A stretch of 64,000 nucleotides of DNA from assembly GCA_951217055.1 (NCBI GenBank), contig OX578280.1:44085882-44149881 (forward strand), in the 5' to 3' direction. Origin of the DNA: Gerris lacustris. Lineage: Eukaryota; Arthropoda; Insecta; Hemiptera; Gerridae. Position 1 is the stretch's first letter, and each line of letters begins with the position of its first letter. This document shows positions 1 through 12,645 of this stretch, piece by piece. The notes under the pieces are model-generated. The model was given only the letters and a program-made list of their open reading frames with translations. It was not told where the DNA came from and ran no database searches. The translations under genes and the position numbers were made by a program.

Positions 1-546
1 CGTAGTATATAAAAAGTTCTTTTTATCTTGAAATTATTCCTACACATTTCTTCGCGTTGCTTTCTGCTAATATACTAAAGTAGGAGCATTAAAATTGTTT
101 GTTGGGAACATCTAAATTGTAGCAACGGGCGTACTATGTTTAGATAAACGTACGAATACCTTTGCATTGGTTGGTACGTGAGGTAAAGTTTATTACATAT
201 ACGCATACGCATACATGTATATTATTTGTAATATTTAGTACTTTGCTTCATTAATATATTGTTATTAAACGTACTATAGTCAGGGAACATTGGAAGTGTG
301 TAAATGTAATATTTGTTTTGATGTTTACTAGTGTACGAGTGTGTGTAAAGGGATTATAAGGGGAGTTAAATTATGTTATTATGCCAGTCTAAAGGTAATT
401 ATAAACTCCCCTAGCTTTCCCTTCAAACATTTATTGTAACTTTACAAGGGGTCGGGGTCACTCGCAATAACAGACAATATTAATACCTGCATAATACCTG
501 TATATCCTCTTCTGTATTATGTAATTATAAAACATATATATATATT

Positions 547-548
<2 letters not shown>
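1..548. other. AT-rich non-coding stretch
   Basis: No open frame of note, no recognisable repeat and no splice-like exon is visible. It runs into the first (TA)n array. Confidence 0.5.

Positions 549-622
<74 letters not shown>
549..622. repeat. (TA)n microsatellite 1
   Basis: A pure TA dinucleotide run of about 74 bp, preceded by a shorter interrupted TA stretch from about 533. It lies 140 bp from a second, longer TA array, so the pair may confuse assembly. Confidence 0.97.
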
Positions 623-624
<2 letters not shown>

Positions 625-760
625 AAATATTTGATTCGATTTCAGCTGCGTGGTGAATATATTTCTTTTTACTAGTATTGGTGTCTTATTCTTTTATAAA
701 TGTATCTTTTAAAGTGAACTGGAAAGAAATGATGGATATAAACGGAAATTATTTTTTTTT

Positions 761-2123
<1,363 letters not shown>

Positions 2124-2347
2124 TACGGGTGTCCCAAAAAAATGTAAACACACTTCGATATTCAGAAATTCCTTCGCGTTCTCAGCTGTGCCTGGTCCAG
2201 AAATGACGTAAGTGTGAAATCAGGCGTTGACACAGCATTTAAATAATGTCTGTGGATTCTATTACATTGTGAAAATAAATTGTATTTTAATAAATACGAC
2301 TTAATTATTATTAAATAGCGCGTTTAACATTTTTGGGACACCCTGTA
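2124..2347. mobile_element. TA-flanked MITE, mariner/Tc1-like ends
   Basis: A 224-bp unit bounded by TA dinucleotides. The left end reads CGGGTGTCCCAAAAAAATGT and the right end is its near-perfect inverse, ACATTTTTGGGACACCCTG. TIRs of the GGGTGTCCCAAAA type with a TA target duplication are common in small non-autonomous Tc1/mariner-group elements of insects; that family link is from general knowledge. The interior is AT-rich with no transposase, so the element is non-autonomous. Confidence 0.75.
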
Positions 2348-4279
2348 TTATTTTTACGCATAAAATATCTCTACTTTTCTTCAAGATTAAAATATGTTAT
2401 TCTTCTTGTTTATCTAGCAGCTTATTTGATTTATTTTTAATTGAGCGCATTTCTCATGTTCTCTTAGTTAATGGTTATTACAAAATTAATTTAAATTTAT
2501 TTTGCTAAGAGAAATAGCTAACGAACCAATCCAGACAAGAATTTACAACACTTTTTTCATTGAAACCTTCTTAATGCAGTTTGAAACAATATACCTTTAT
2601 AAAATATTCTTATTAATTTAAATATCCAATTTCGTCATTATAAAATAAATTGAAGTCCCACTTGTTATTAAGAATTAGTTAGTAAATTTATAATTTTATG
2701 GTTTTTATTTACTTTAAAATATTAAATGAGGTCTAAGAGTCGGTAAGGTGTATTTTAATATCGATTTAAAAGTTTCATTTTATTATCCAGACTACCGAGA
2801 ATCATCTTCTGCTCTGTTTTTCCTATTATCTTTGTTATATTCTTTTGAGTTAGTATTCAATTTATTTTGCTGGAACGAATGAATTAATTGAAGTGAACCA
2901 TTCACTTGGTTTAAGAGCATTGTTGATCTGTAGGTAAGAGGTTTTTCCTGGGGTGGAAGGTTAGCAGAACCAGGTTGTTCCTTATAGTTAAATCCATCAG
3001 GTTGAAGTACTTGTGTCCGAAGCCTAGAATACTTGGCTAGTTAAGAGGATTGCAAGATCTTACTCTTGACTAAGTCTCCGGACCTCGTTTCAAGTAAAGC
3101 CCCTTTAGTTCGCTAATTGATTTCTTGGCCCTTCGGACTTCTTTAGGAGTTTCGACTTGCAAAGCATTAAATTCCTTGCTGAAAATATTACGAGTCCAAG
3201 CCAAACGGAGCTTTTTGGTGTTTTACGGAAGCCAACAATCTTTGTATTGTTTGAACTTGCCTCAAGAATACAATAAAGTATTTTGAAATTTCTATTGCAA
3301 ATTTGAGGGAATTACTTATGGTTATTAAAGTTAAAAAATTGACCAGTTAATTGTTAAAAATTCACTTAAACTCGTATTTAATACAGAAAATAATCAATTA
3401 TGATTTGAGTTTATTAACTATGAAGAATACAATTATTTATATACTTGATTAACTTGGGTTAATTGACATTTTATTCTACGAACATTGCGTCGTCTTTGAA
3501 AGTGTAACAACCCAATATTAGTCAGGTACGTTTCCTCGGTAATGCCATTCTAACAATCAAGGTTTCCGCTGAATCCAAAATGGCTAGCCACACACAACCT
3601 GAATTTTTGGATTTCATTGAATTGAATTACTTTTTGGACTGTCCTGCCGAAACTTTTTTTCGAATACTGATATTACTGTTCTACATGTTTTTGTAGGAGA
3701 TGCAGCATATCCTTTAAAGAGTTAATTTTTATGAGATCTTATTATTTAATGAGATCTTTTCCTGGACAAACATTATCAACGGAACAAGAAATGTTCAATC
3801 ATAGCCTGTCACGAGCAAGACTCGTTGTGATTCTCGTTGAATGTGTTTTTTTTTATTTTTGTATAATAATAAATAATGAATGGATATGGATTGTTTTGAA
3901 AACGGAAATGAAAATTTAACCTGATAAAGCAGATGTTGTTGTGAAGTGGATTTGCTTGCTTCACAATATATTATTAAATTTACTTTTGACGAATGTCAAA
4001 ATCACAGATCATCTCTAAATATTCTAAGACGATGTTTCAATATAAGTACAAATGAAGCTTATGAAATCCGAAATAGATTTATAAAATATTTTAACAGGGT
4101 TCACAATAATGATTAAAGTACAAACTATTGAAATAGTTCCCGCAACTTCCTTCCACAACTTTTTGTTTATTTCTCGGTTGTGATATTTGCATTTTTGATA
4201 CTACAATAATTGCCTTTCCTCCACTAGCGTAATAAGATTTTCACAATCCATAGTACAAAATCACATACCACTTTATTAT
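2348..4279. other. AT-rich non-coding stretch
   Basis: A moderately GC-richer patch lies at about 2930-3250. The longest open frames are about 60 codons and biased by A/T runs. I see no recognisable gene or repeat. Confidence 0.45.
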
Positions 4280-4512
4280 AACAATTAATTAATAGTAATT
4301 ATTAATAAATTAATAGTAATTATTAATAAATCAATAGTAATTATTAATGAAATACTAGTAATTATTAATAAATCAATAGTAATTATTAATTAATTAATAG
4401 TAATTATTAATGAATCAATAGTAATTATTAATGAATTAATAATAATTGTTAATGAATTTATAGTAATTATTAATGAATAATAGTAATTATTAATTGATTA
4501 ATAATTATAAAA
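4280..4512. repeat. Degenerate 21-24 bp AT-only tandem array
   Basis: About ten head-to-tail variants of TAATAGTAATTATTAATAAAT, differing by one or two bases (AAATC, GAATC, GAATT) and in length. The composition is almost wholly A+T, with one G per unit. It looks like an ageing minisatellite. Confidence 0.8.
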
Positions 4513-4563
4513 ATTGTAATTAAATAATACTTCCACTTAAATAAACAGACAAAAAAACAAATT

Positions 4564-4815
4564 GAAAAGATTCAAGAAGAGATTTGAAGGGCCGGAGGTA
4601 TTTCGTACGAATTCTGATAAATAAACAAATATTTTGAACGCATCTGACTCGTTCGTACGAAGTTGTGCGAATTCGTAAGAATTCGTACGAAGAGGGCGGG
4701 AGTAAATATCCAGATACATAGCGCTTCATGCGTTTTATTCCTTCTGATGCCTTCGCACAAACTCGGACGGCTTCGTACGACCAATTACCAATATTTCTTA
4801 CGAATTCTGATTCAA
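4564..4815. repeat. Cluster of TTCGTACGAA palindromes
   Basis: TCGTACGA, or TTCGTACGAA with flanking variants, occurs four times (near 4604, 4651, 4685, 4772), interleaved with GAATTC-containing half units such as TTCGTAAGAATTC. A longer direct repeat, ATTTCNTACGAATTCTGAT, bounds the cluster at about 4601 and 4794. Overlapping short frames on both strands arise from this self-complementary repetition and are not convincing genes. It may be a foldback remnant or short satellite. Confidence 0.6.
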
Positions 4816-7016
4816 TGTAACTTCGGCCTAAATCTGCCAATATTTTAATTATTTATCCGTGGACTCAGGTGCATGCTGGGCGGACCTGGGCAAGACGAAT
4901 CTCAGTACTTGTGACTGTTTCTCGCATTGCTCATTGTTGTCTTTCTGACATTATTTCATTACTTATATTAAATTTTGATGTAATATCATAACATATTTTT
5001 ATGTATTTTAAATTCTTATATAAGAAAAATGTAATTAATGAAGTAAGAGTTGAAAATATATATTTTGGTTCAAGTAATAAAAGGTTTTGTAGTATTATGG
5101 TTTGTTATAGTGGAGGTCTGATGTAATTTTAGGTTCTTCTATTTCTTATTAATTAGTTTTTAGCCTGGCATTTGCTCTTTTTGAGGTAATGTTAACCGCT
5201 TTATTTCACGTACATATTTGTTAAGAATACTAACACGTATACGGGTTTAAATAATGAAATGTGCATATTTTCTTAGCCGGGAGGTGGGTATCGTTTTGTC
5301 GGTCGACTTTACACCTACCTTACCTTAGTAAATTGTTTAAGCAAATCGGTGGGGTCTGAACGTGTGTATACGCGAGGCTCGTTCGAGGATATGAAATCTC
5401 CGTAAAACCCCTTTGGGTCATATTAATGTTTGAAAATCAGTCCTAGTTTACGGCTAGCTGCGGTTACCGACCGAAAACCCCGGAGGCGCCCCTCCTTCTC
5501 AAACCCTTTATTAAATTTACAGTTCGGCGGAGGTCGTGGAGGCCGAGGTAAGCTAAGATGTTATCAAATTTTCAAGTGGACTCTGGAAGTCCGGTAGGGT
5601 CCGGTGTTTGTACAGGCGTAAATAACCTGCGGGGTTTACCGTCGAGGAAGGTAAGGTTTGATACAAGAATAGTAGAAGGTTATAATTATCAATATGAAAA
5701 CCCGAGCCGCCCCTAAAAAGAGACGGTTGCATTCTAGGGTGTGAGTTAATAGCCAAACCCTCTTTAAGGTTATTCCGTTGTAACCTAAAGCAGTTGTAAC
5801 CTTAGGACTTTAGTTTCCCCAGTAGTAAACGGTAACCTTATACTGTTTGGGTTTTAACCTGAGTCGAATATGCCGACTCTTCTCTTAGCCAGACTCCAGT
5901 AAGTTTCCATTTACTAACCTTAGTGGTCGGGTTTTAGTAACCCCCCTCCCGAAAACCTTCTCATCTCGGTCTAACCCTAATCCTCGGTAGTCGATTTCCC
6001 TTTCCTCCTTCCCGTAGGAAAACCAGGAGGTTTTAATTATTCAGCGTAGCGATGTCAGCTTGTATCCTCTGGAGGCGGTCGGCTTGAAGGCTTAATGAAA
6101 TCTATGTGGAAGGTTAAATAATTCCCGATGACAGAGAGAGAAAAGGTTCCGAGTTATCTAGACTCTCACCCTCGCAGGCTGATCCAGTTTGTTTTCGGAC
6201 ATCAATTATATCTGCGGGCCGTACGGACCATCTGTTTACTTGACGCTTGATGGAATCCTATCCGCACCTTCATAAAGGACCCTCTTAACAACTTGTGAGG
6301 GTTTTCATACCATGTGAATTGTTAATGAATTTCTCATGTTAGCTTCGATTTTAAATACACACCCTAAATCCGAAGGTATAACATGATACCAAAACAGAAT
6401 AAACCTTTATAATCAAAGCCAGGGGAACCAGGATATTTATGCCTTAACTTGATATTTGTTTTTAATATTTACTCAATAAAAGAGCAAAATATCAAAATTA
6501 ATTTATATTTGTGTCAAGAGCTGCTTGTTCTTAACTCACTCCTTTCAAACCTATTTTTTTTTTTTATTTAAAACATACTTCGTTCTACCTCCTCCTACTA
6601 ACACTACTATGCAAACTTTTAGCTTAGTTGACCTTGGTAAAACTTTTTTAATTTAAACCATTAAGTTTAGCAATACTTCAAAATACTTTTGTGCCATGAC
6701 AATACAGTACTTTATCTCTCTATTTACTGTCAATTCGAGAAAATAATAACCGGATATTACAAAAATAATATAATTTAATTAACATAAATAATATAATTTA
6801 ACAAATTGTACGATATATTTTGAAATGGTATTTGTTAATTTAATTTTCATCGGCATAGTAAAAATGTTGTTATTGGAAAATTGTGTCCATAATGATTAAA
6901 AAAATCTTCACCAAGGAAATTTTAAATTTTAAATTTAAAATTCGTAGTTTTTATTATAATTTTTTGAAGCCTATAGGTCATTGAAACGAATTATAAAAAA
7001 AAGAAAACTCAGACAA
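4816..7016. other. Non-coding; GC-richer block 5270-6310
   Basis: AT-rich DNA flanks about 1 kb of GC-richer sequence with abundant GGTAACC, GGAGG and CCCCTCC words. Frames there are short (the best is 67 codons on the minus strand at 5553-5756) and resemble no known family. From 6300 it is AT-rich again, with an A/T palindromic stretch near 6917-6943. Confidence 0.4.
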
Positions 7017-7467
7017 ACTTTCTCATATACGAGTTCGTAATTACTTAACCCATTGTTTTCCGTTTATTATTTTTTGTATATATGTACATTTAATTGTTAT
7101 TAAACGTTTCATCAACATTTAAGATCAAAATAACTTCTCAACGGCTAGATTTCTCCCGGGAAAACGGCTTATATCGTTTGATGCGTATTTAAATGGACTA
7201 AATTTCAGGATTAATTAATCAAAATCGTCGGAACTGTTTTCGAAAGATAATTTTATTCACATTTTTCAGAGGTTGGGGGGTAGCGCACTCAAATTTGTTG
7301 CTAAAATTCATTTCTCGATTTCGCCTCGGGGTATTATTTTTCTAAACATGTATGCCAAATTTCGTCTAAATCGGGCCAGTAGTTTAGGCTCAAAACGTGT
7401 AAATCCATCAAAATCTCAAAATCGAATTTTCGCGCCATCACAATACTTTCTCTCTGTATGAGAAAGT
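7017..7467 (+). mobile_element. Repeat family C, full uninterrupted copy
   Basis: A 451-bp dispersed element. The left end ACTTTCTCATATAC is matched by the inverted right end GTATGAGAAAGT. The similarity may start about 10 bp further left, because other copies share ACTCAGACAAAC. The interior includes CGGCTTATATCGTT, then AAATCGTCGGAAC, then TCTCGATTTCGCCTCG and a reverse-oriented copy of the 20-nt core shared with families A and B (7355-7374). It has no coding capacity. Its closest relative here is the copy at 30746-32090, which is split by a family B insertion; this copy shows the empty site near 7185. Confidence 0.8.
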
Positions 7468-7620
7468 AAAAAGCAATTTAATCAGCTGATAAAAATTATT
7501 ATACGGTGTGTGTCCAATTAATTAATATTTCGAAATTAGATTAAAAATTAATTAGAATTCGAAATTTATGATTCAGGTATGTTGATGTTTTTTTAATGCA
7601 ACGGAACCATATGTGAATAG

Positions 7621-8310
7621 TTGAAGCGAGCGTAGCGAGCTTCCTTCATTCAACGAAATATGCTCCATGTGTGTCTGTCTGAAACGTACGATGATAACTT
7701 GAGTAAAAGTTAACCGATTTTGATGAAATTTGGTACACATGTTTATTTTACCAATGCTCAGGACGAGTTCGTTGGACAAGGTTGTCTGCCCAAGCGTTCG
7801 CGCGCAACGCTCGCGTAAAATCAATATTAAAATTGGAATATTAGGGCAGGAATTCTATCATCACTTATGTGATGAGACAAACATTTTTTTCAAATACAAT
7901 TTTTCAGTAAAACCAACAGCGACTCCGCTATGAATTGTTAAAGAGCGTTAAAACTATTAAAGCGGACCAAAACGTTTAAAGTAGAGAAAGCAACGTTTTT
8001 ACCGATATCTTACGTTCTAACGCAACGATTTTAATAAAAATGCATATACATATATCGTCTAATGCACAATTGAAACAGGCATGTAAAATTTCAACTCGAT
8101 ACATGCAGTAGTTTTTGTGTAGTGGAGTGATACATTTTATAATAATTGAAGTGGAATGGCCGGGACGTGTGGAAGAGTTAAGGAATAGTAGAATAACCCT
8201 TCTCCCCACTACACGGCTCTCTATTACTAACATATTCTTTAAATATCAACTCATCATAATTAACTATTTAATATTTATTTCATTACGCTCGCTTCAATCC
8301 ACGCGATGCC
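7621..8310 (+). mobile_element. Repeat family B, complete copy, HINE-like
   Basis: A 690-bp element flanked by TAG on both sides. It begins TTGAAGCGAGCGTA, followed within 50 bp by a short GTCT microsatellite (7668-7675). The matching inverted repeat TACGCTCGCTTCAA lies not at the end but about 15 bp inside it. The right end carries ACGCGATGCC followed by TAG. Terminal-plus-subterminal inverted repeats, a 5' GTCT tract and a 3' hairpin recall Helentron-derived non-autonomous elements (the INE-1/DINE type). Short open frames across it are not conserved in the other copy. Confidence 0.75.
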
Positions 8311-8827
8311 TAGTATATTAATTATCTATTAGCTACTTCAACAGTTATAGTATTAATTGATTCTTACTAATCAACAACGTTGATATTTCTATAATTCGAA
8401 TAAAATTATGCATAACATGTAGAGGATCGAATTCTTCGTCGAATGAGACAATTCCCAGCACTGTACAAAAAAAACCCTAATTTGAAATTCTTCAAGAATT
8501 AAAGCATTGATGGAGATCATCTTAATGGATTAATTAAATGAAGTTAAAGAAATGTAGAATTTTTATATTTTTGCTGGAAATCAGGGTTTTGTGTCTCCTT
8601 CGACACATAATTCCATGCTGCACTACGAGGAGTGTTTCAAAGTGTTTTATGTCAAGAAGCGGCTTTTATAAAAATGTTAATGATTAACTCAAACAACGCA
8701 TTTATTGTTTTTGCCGAATATTTTGAAAACGATACTGTTATAAACCGACCCATGTTGGTAGGAGATTTTTTGTTCCGCGTCGAATTTCCTAAGATTCAGA
8801 ATTGGTGTGCTATCGTTCAAGGATACC
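8311..8827. other. AT-rich spacer with an undefined open frame
   Basis: An open frame starting with GTG at 8632 (open from 8611) runs to 8877 and ends inside the left arm of the following palindrome. Its translation has an ordinary composition but matches no family I know, and no splice sites frame it. Confidence 0.35.
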
Positions 8828-9965
8828 CTAATTATAGTCCAGTCGACAAGTACATTTTACCTTGCAAAAGGTCATAAAAACTTTTTTCTTTTTTTATTGT
8901 ATGAACCTAGACATTAGTTAAAAACCCAAGTTTTCGACCTCCTAGACCCTGTGCTAACCCAGAGGGGGGCCAAAATACGCAAAATTTTAGTGTTATTCTT
9001 AGTTTTTTCTTTATAACTCTTTACCTATATGTTCTGAAAAAAGTGATCGTATCTTTCTTGTAGAGCACTAAATTTGCAACAATTTTTATGTACCAAATTT
9101 TTTCCTAAACCCTATACTTTCCAAATTATAGAGCTTCAAAGATGCAATATTTTTGTGAAAATATCAAAAATAACATCTTTTCTGAGGTCTATTTGTGTTA
9201 TCCCACCCCTCCCAGTTAGATATTTTGGGTATATTCTACCTATGGAAGTACAAATAACCACCACTAGTAACCAATGCTAACCGCCACCTACCTACAATAA
9301 ACTAAATTTTCGGGATTTTTTGTTTATCCTTTCTTGTAGAGCACTAAATTGGGAACAATTTTTATATTTCACATTTTTTTCTAAACCCTATACTTTCCGA
9401 AATATAGAGCTTCAAAGATGCAATATTTTTTTAATAGCTGCAAAACCCAAGCTGCGGAAGTTAGTGGTGGTTATTTGTACTTCCATAGGTAGGATATACC
9501 CTACAAAAACTAGTACCCCCAAAAATCACTGTGGGGGGGGGGGGGGGGGGGGAGGGATAACAATAATCAACCCCTTTCGTCCTAAGAAACGATGTTATTT
9601 TTGATATTTTCAAAAAAAATATTGCATCTTTGAAGCTCTATATTTCGGAAAGTATAGGGTTTAGGAAAAAATTTGGTACATAAAAATTGTTGCAAATTTA
9701 GTGCTCTACAAGAAAGATACGATCACTTTTTTTCAGGACATATAGGTAAAGAGTTATAAAGAAAAAACTAAAAATAACACTAAAATTTTGCGTATTTTGG
9801 CCCCCCTCTGGGTTAGCACAGGGTCTAGGTCTAGGAGGTCGAAAACTTGGGTTTTTAACTAATGTCTAGGTACATACAATAAAAAAAAAGAAAAAAGTTT
9901 TTATAACCTTTTGCAAGGTAGACCCTTATTTTTAATACCTGTCGACTGGACTATTAGATAATAAG
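8828..9965. repeat. 1.1-kb imperfect palindrome (foldback element)
   Basis: The arms are about 8828-9267 and 9460-9965 and are inverse complements with small indels. Matching landmarks are CCAGTCGACAAG with CTTGTCGACTGG (9 of 12 positions kept), TTACCTTGCAAAAGG with CCTTTTGCAAGGTA, the GGGGGGCC/GGCCCCCC tract, and GAGCTTCAAAGATGCAATAT with its complement. The central spacer (9268-9459) contains a third, direct copy of the arm segment running from TTTCTTGTAGAGC to GATGCAATATT (9332-9430). A run of 20 G lies in the right arm (9533-9552). A transcript would fold into a hairpin of several hundred base pairs. No transposase is visible; a foldback MITE or an inverted duplication are both possible. 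Confidence 0.9.
9533..9552 (+). repeat. Poly(G) run of 20
   Basis: Twenty consecutive G residues inside the right arm of the palindrome, where the left arm has only a short C-rich counterpart near 9202. This is a candidate G-quadruplex and a likely length-variable or error-prone site. Confidence 0.9.
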
Positions 9966-11030
9966 AGAAGGTTTTGACTAGAAAAAAATACTTAAGAACT
10001 GTTGCAATAAGGTACTTGATTCTAGTTGAAGAGACCCTTTAACCAAATTTAGAAGTTTTGAGACTACTTCGTTGCTTCGAGCATCCTCATTTGCTTTGCT
10101 GCTATAGCTTAAGAGGTTGAAATGCTTTGAGTATTTTCTGCCGCATTTCCTGGATATTAGTAAAATTTATATTTTAGTTAAATCAATCCAATTAGTGGAA
10201 AATAAATAAATACATCTATTTTAGTTTTGAAATTCTAATCAGAAGGAACTTAACCCTAATCAGAATATAAAAGCAATTTTGTTTTTATTGTAGTATTTAG
10301 TGAATATTGATTTAATTTATTAAACAGTTAAATAGGATTACTAATGTCGGTAGAACCCTGTAGATAGCGTTGGTCGGAAGGGCCGGTATCCCTTCCACTA
10401 GTCATCCCTAAATGAATAGAAAAGGAAAATGTTTCAAGAGTTATAGGTTTATGCTTTCATATTAATGAGTGTCCGAAGGGAGGGGCAAGCCCTTCCTGTG
10501 TACACATTCACACTCTGTACAATATTCTAGGGTCCAAAAGGGCTTCAGGTCATTTTCTCTTATGAATAGCCCGGGCTTCAGGGCCTCCCGACAAAGGGGT
10601 TTTAAAAAGGGTCGCTGTAAGTTTTCCCAACTCAAACTCCCTCTGTATGGAAAAAAGAAAAACCATCACTTTTCGATAATGGATTTTTCCTTTTTTTTGT
10701 TGAACAATAAAACACAATCTACCGGAAGAAAATATTGTGTAAATATTATGACGTACAAAGGTGAAATGTAAACAGATAGAAAAATTTGATCCAACCTTAC
10801 CCTTTTTTCAGTTTTATGTAACATAATATTTTTATTTGTTATGAACTTGATGAGACGTGGAACAAATGTTTTACTGGCTTGAGTTACTTTTTAAAGCCTT
10901 TGTTAGATAGACATCACATAATTACTTAAAGCACAATTAATTGATTACAAATTCAATTAATTAAGTAGATCGATGAAAGGGCTAATTTGATAAAATGTAC
11001 CTGTTATTATTAACTAGTGATGCTTGCATT
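9966..11030. other. Non-coding; GC-richer patch 10370-10640
   Basis: AT-rich sequence around a patch with CCCGGGC and GGGCTTCAGG words. An open frame at 10469-10771 passes through it but has no recognisable content. Confidence 0.4.
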
Positions 11031-11440
11031 TCGAACTCACTTATTTAGGCTTTACGTGGCAATAATAAATCAGTAACTAAACTCGCGTATTAAGGCTTTT
11101 TGTGGCAATAATAATTAATAACTAAACTCGCGTATTTAGGCTTTTCGTGGCAATAATAATTAATAACTAAACTCGTGTATTTAGGCTTTACGTGGCAATA
11201 ATAATTAATAACTAAACTCGTGTATTTAGGCTTTTCGTGGCAATAATAATTAATAACTAAACTCGCGTATTAAGGCTTTTTGTGGCAATAATAATTAATA
11301 ACTAAACTCGCGTATTTAGGCTTTTCGTGGCAATAATAATTAATAACTAAACTCGCGTATTTAGGCTTTTCGTGGCAATAATAATTAATAACTTAACTCG
11401 TGTATTTAGGCTTTACGTGTTACGTGGCAATAATTATCAA
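11031..11440 (+). repeat. 45-bp tandem minisatellite, about 9 copies
   Basis: Head-to-tail units anchored by ACTCGYGTATTTAGGCTT at 11081, 11126, 11171, 11216, 11261, 11306, 11351 and 11396, an exact 45-bp period, with a diverged first unit at 11036. Each unit ends GGCAATAATAATTAATAACT. Variants (CGCG or CGTG; TTTAGG or TTAAGG; TTACG, TTTCG or TTTTG) alternate in a patchy order suggesting unequal exchange or gene conversion. There is no spacer between units, so it is not a CRISPR array. Confidence 0.95.
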
Positions 11441-11995
11441 TAACTACTCAAAATAATTTGTATTTAGATATAAAACAAGACCTATTATGACCTAAAAACT
11501 TATAATTTATGTGTTTTTGGTCATTTATGGGGGCCATTTTGAAAATAATGTCAGAATAAGTAGTCTTATATTGACTTTCTCTATTCATCATAAGGTTTAA
11601 AATTATAATATGCAATTTGGTATTTCTTTAAACAAATGTATTGGTGGACATGGTACAAGTATTAAGTGTTAAATTTTGAAAAAACAAACAGTTGTCGCAA
11701 ATGCTGAGATGCAAATGGTTGCCAAATTTGGTTAAAATCAATTGAATTTTTACGCCAGTTATCTTTAGCCCAACAAACATACACACAAACACAAACTTCG
11801 GCTCGTTTAATTAATTAACATTCCTATGATAATTAATTATAATAATAATCTTATAATTTTAAGAAACTATGAATATCTAAGTATATCGGGGATGTAAAAG
11901 GTTACAAATGAGAACCTAACATAAGATAATTGTCTCTTAAGGATCAATGATGTAAATGTTATTATAAATAAATGTTTACTTCCTATTTAAACTTT
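11441..11995. other. AT-rich spacer
   Basis: Holds a phrase resembling the shared TE core (GCCAAATTTGGTTAAAATC near 11731) but no complete repeat or gene. Confidence 0.4.
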
Positions 11996-12533
11996 GGTAA
12001 GCTCCGTTACTGAAAGTAACGGAAGCTATGTGATCGCTCCGAAGAACGATAATTTTTTTACGTCAATGATCGACAGACAGAAATCCGTTTCAGACATCTG
12101 GGAACATGTTTGGCTCCCTGTCTGTCTGTCACTCAATTTTTGCTGACAAGCATATCTTAAAAACTACTCATGCGATTTTATTTGGAAGGTAGGTTATAAT
12201 TACCCCATTGTTGGTCACATTTATAAATTTCAACCTATTGCGCTCCTTAGTTTCTCTTCCACATGCTTACAAACATACATTTATTTACACCTATATCTAT
12301 AGAAAGTACTCATCTGATTTTTTTTTGTAATTTGGATGGTTTAAAAGTAGCCCGCAGATAGCCCCTGAATAATTTTAATCGCCTGCGCTCTTTAAATATT
12401 GCTAAATTGATACTTTTATTCGTGTAAAAATCTAAACAATTTAGACATATTAATAAAAGGGGGGGGGGGATTAAATAAACTTGAAAATAATGTGTTGTAA
12501 AAGCATAAAATCATTATAGTATACGAAATAGGA
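11996..12533 (+). mobile_element. Repeat family A, copy A1
   Basis: Starts with a degraded form of the family stem-loop (GTAACGGAAGCTATGTGATCG), followed by a second hairpin around CCGAAGAACG, a GTCTGTCTGTC tract, two core motifs and a G-run (about 12462-12470). It ends at ATACGAAATAGGAC. The usual tail with GCGAGGAAGCTATGTG is absent, cut off where a family C fragment begins. Confidence 0.8.
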
Positions 12534-12539
12534 CACATT

Positions 12540-12645
12540 TACTTATGTGGAGAAAGTATTGTGGTGGTGCAAAAAAGCCATTTTATTATTTTGATGAATT
12601 TCACGTTTAAGGTCCCTTGTGTCCAAAAAAGTGTTATTTAAAATA
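12540..12645 (-). mobile_element. Repeat family C fragment
   Basis: The minus-oriented right end of family C: GAGAAAGTATTGTG followed by a diverged version of the terminal 100 bp. It directly abuts copy A1, so one element probably inserted into or beside the other. Confidence 0.65.

Noticed and set aside
4520..4840. Minus-strand 106-codon frame with recurring FVRI and TNSYE words
   Set aside because: The repetition comes from the palindromic TCGTACGA cluster, and three registers on both strands are open at once.
5990..6030. Telomere-like CTAACCCTAATCC phrase near 5970
   Set aside because: It is a single occurrence without tandem repetition.
7621..8310. Family B as an ordinary TIR (DDE) transposon
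   Set aside because: The right inverted repeat is subterminal, followed by a 15-25 bp hairpin-bearing tail, which suits a Helentron-type element better. Not excluded.
8632..8877. 82-codon frame before the palindrome
   Set aside because: It starts with GTG, ends inside the foldback arm and matches nothing known; kept only as a note.
11031..11440. Regular repeats suggesting a CRISPR array
   Set aside because: Units are contiguous with no unique spacers, in a eukaryotic context.
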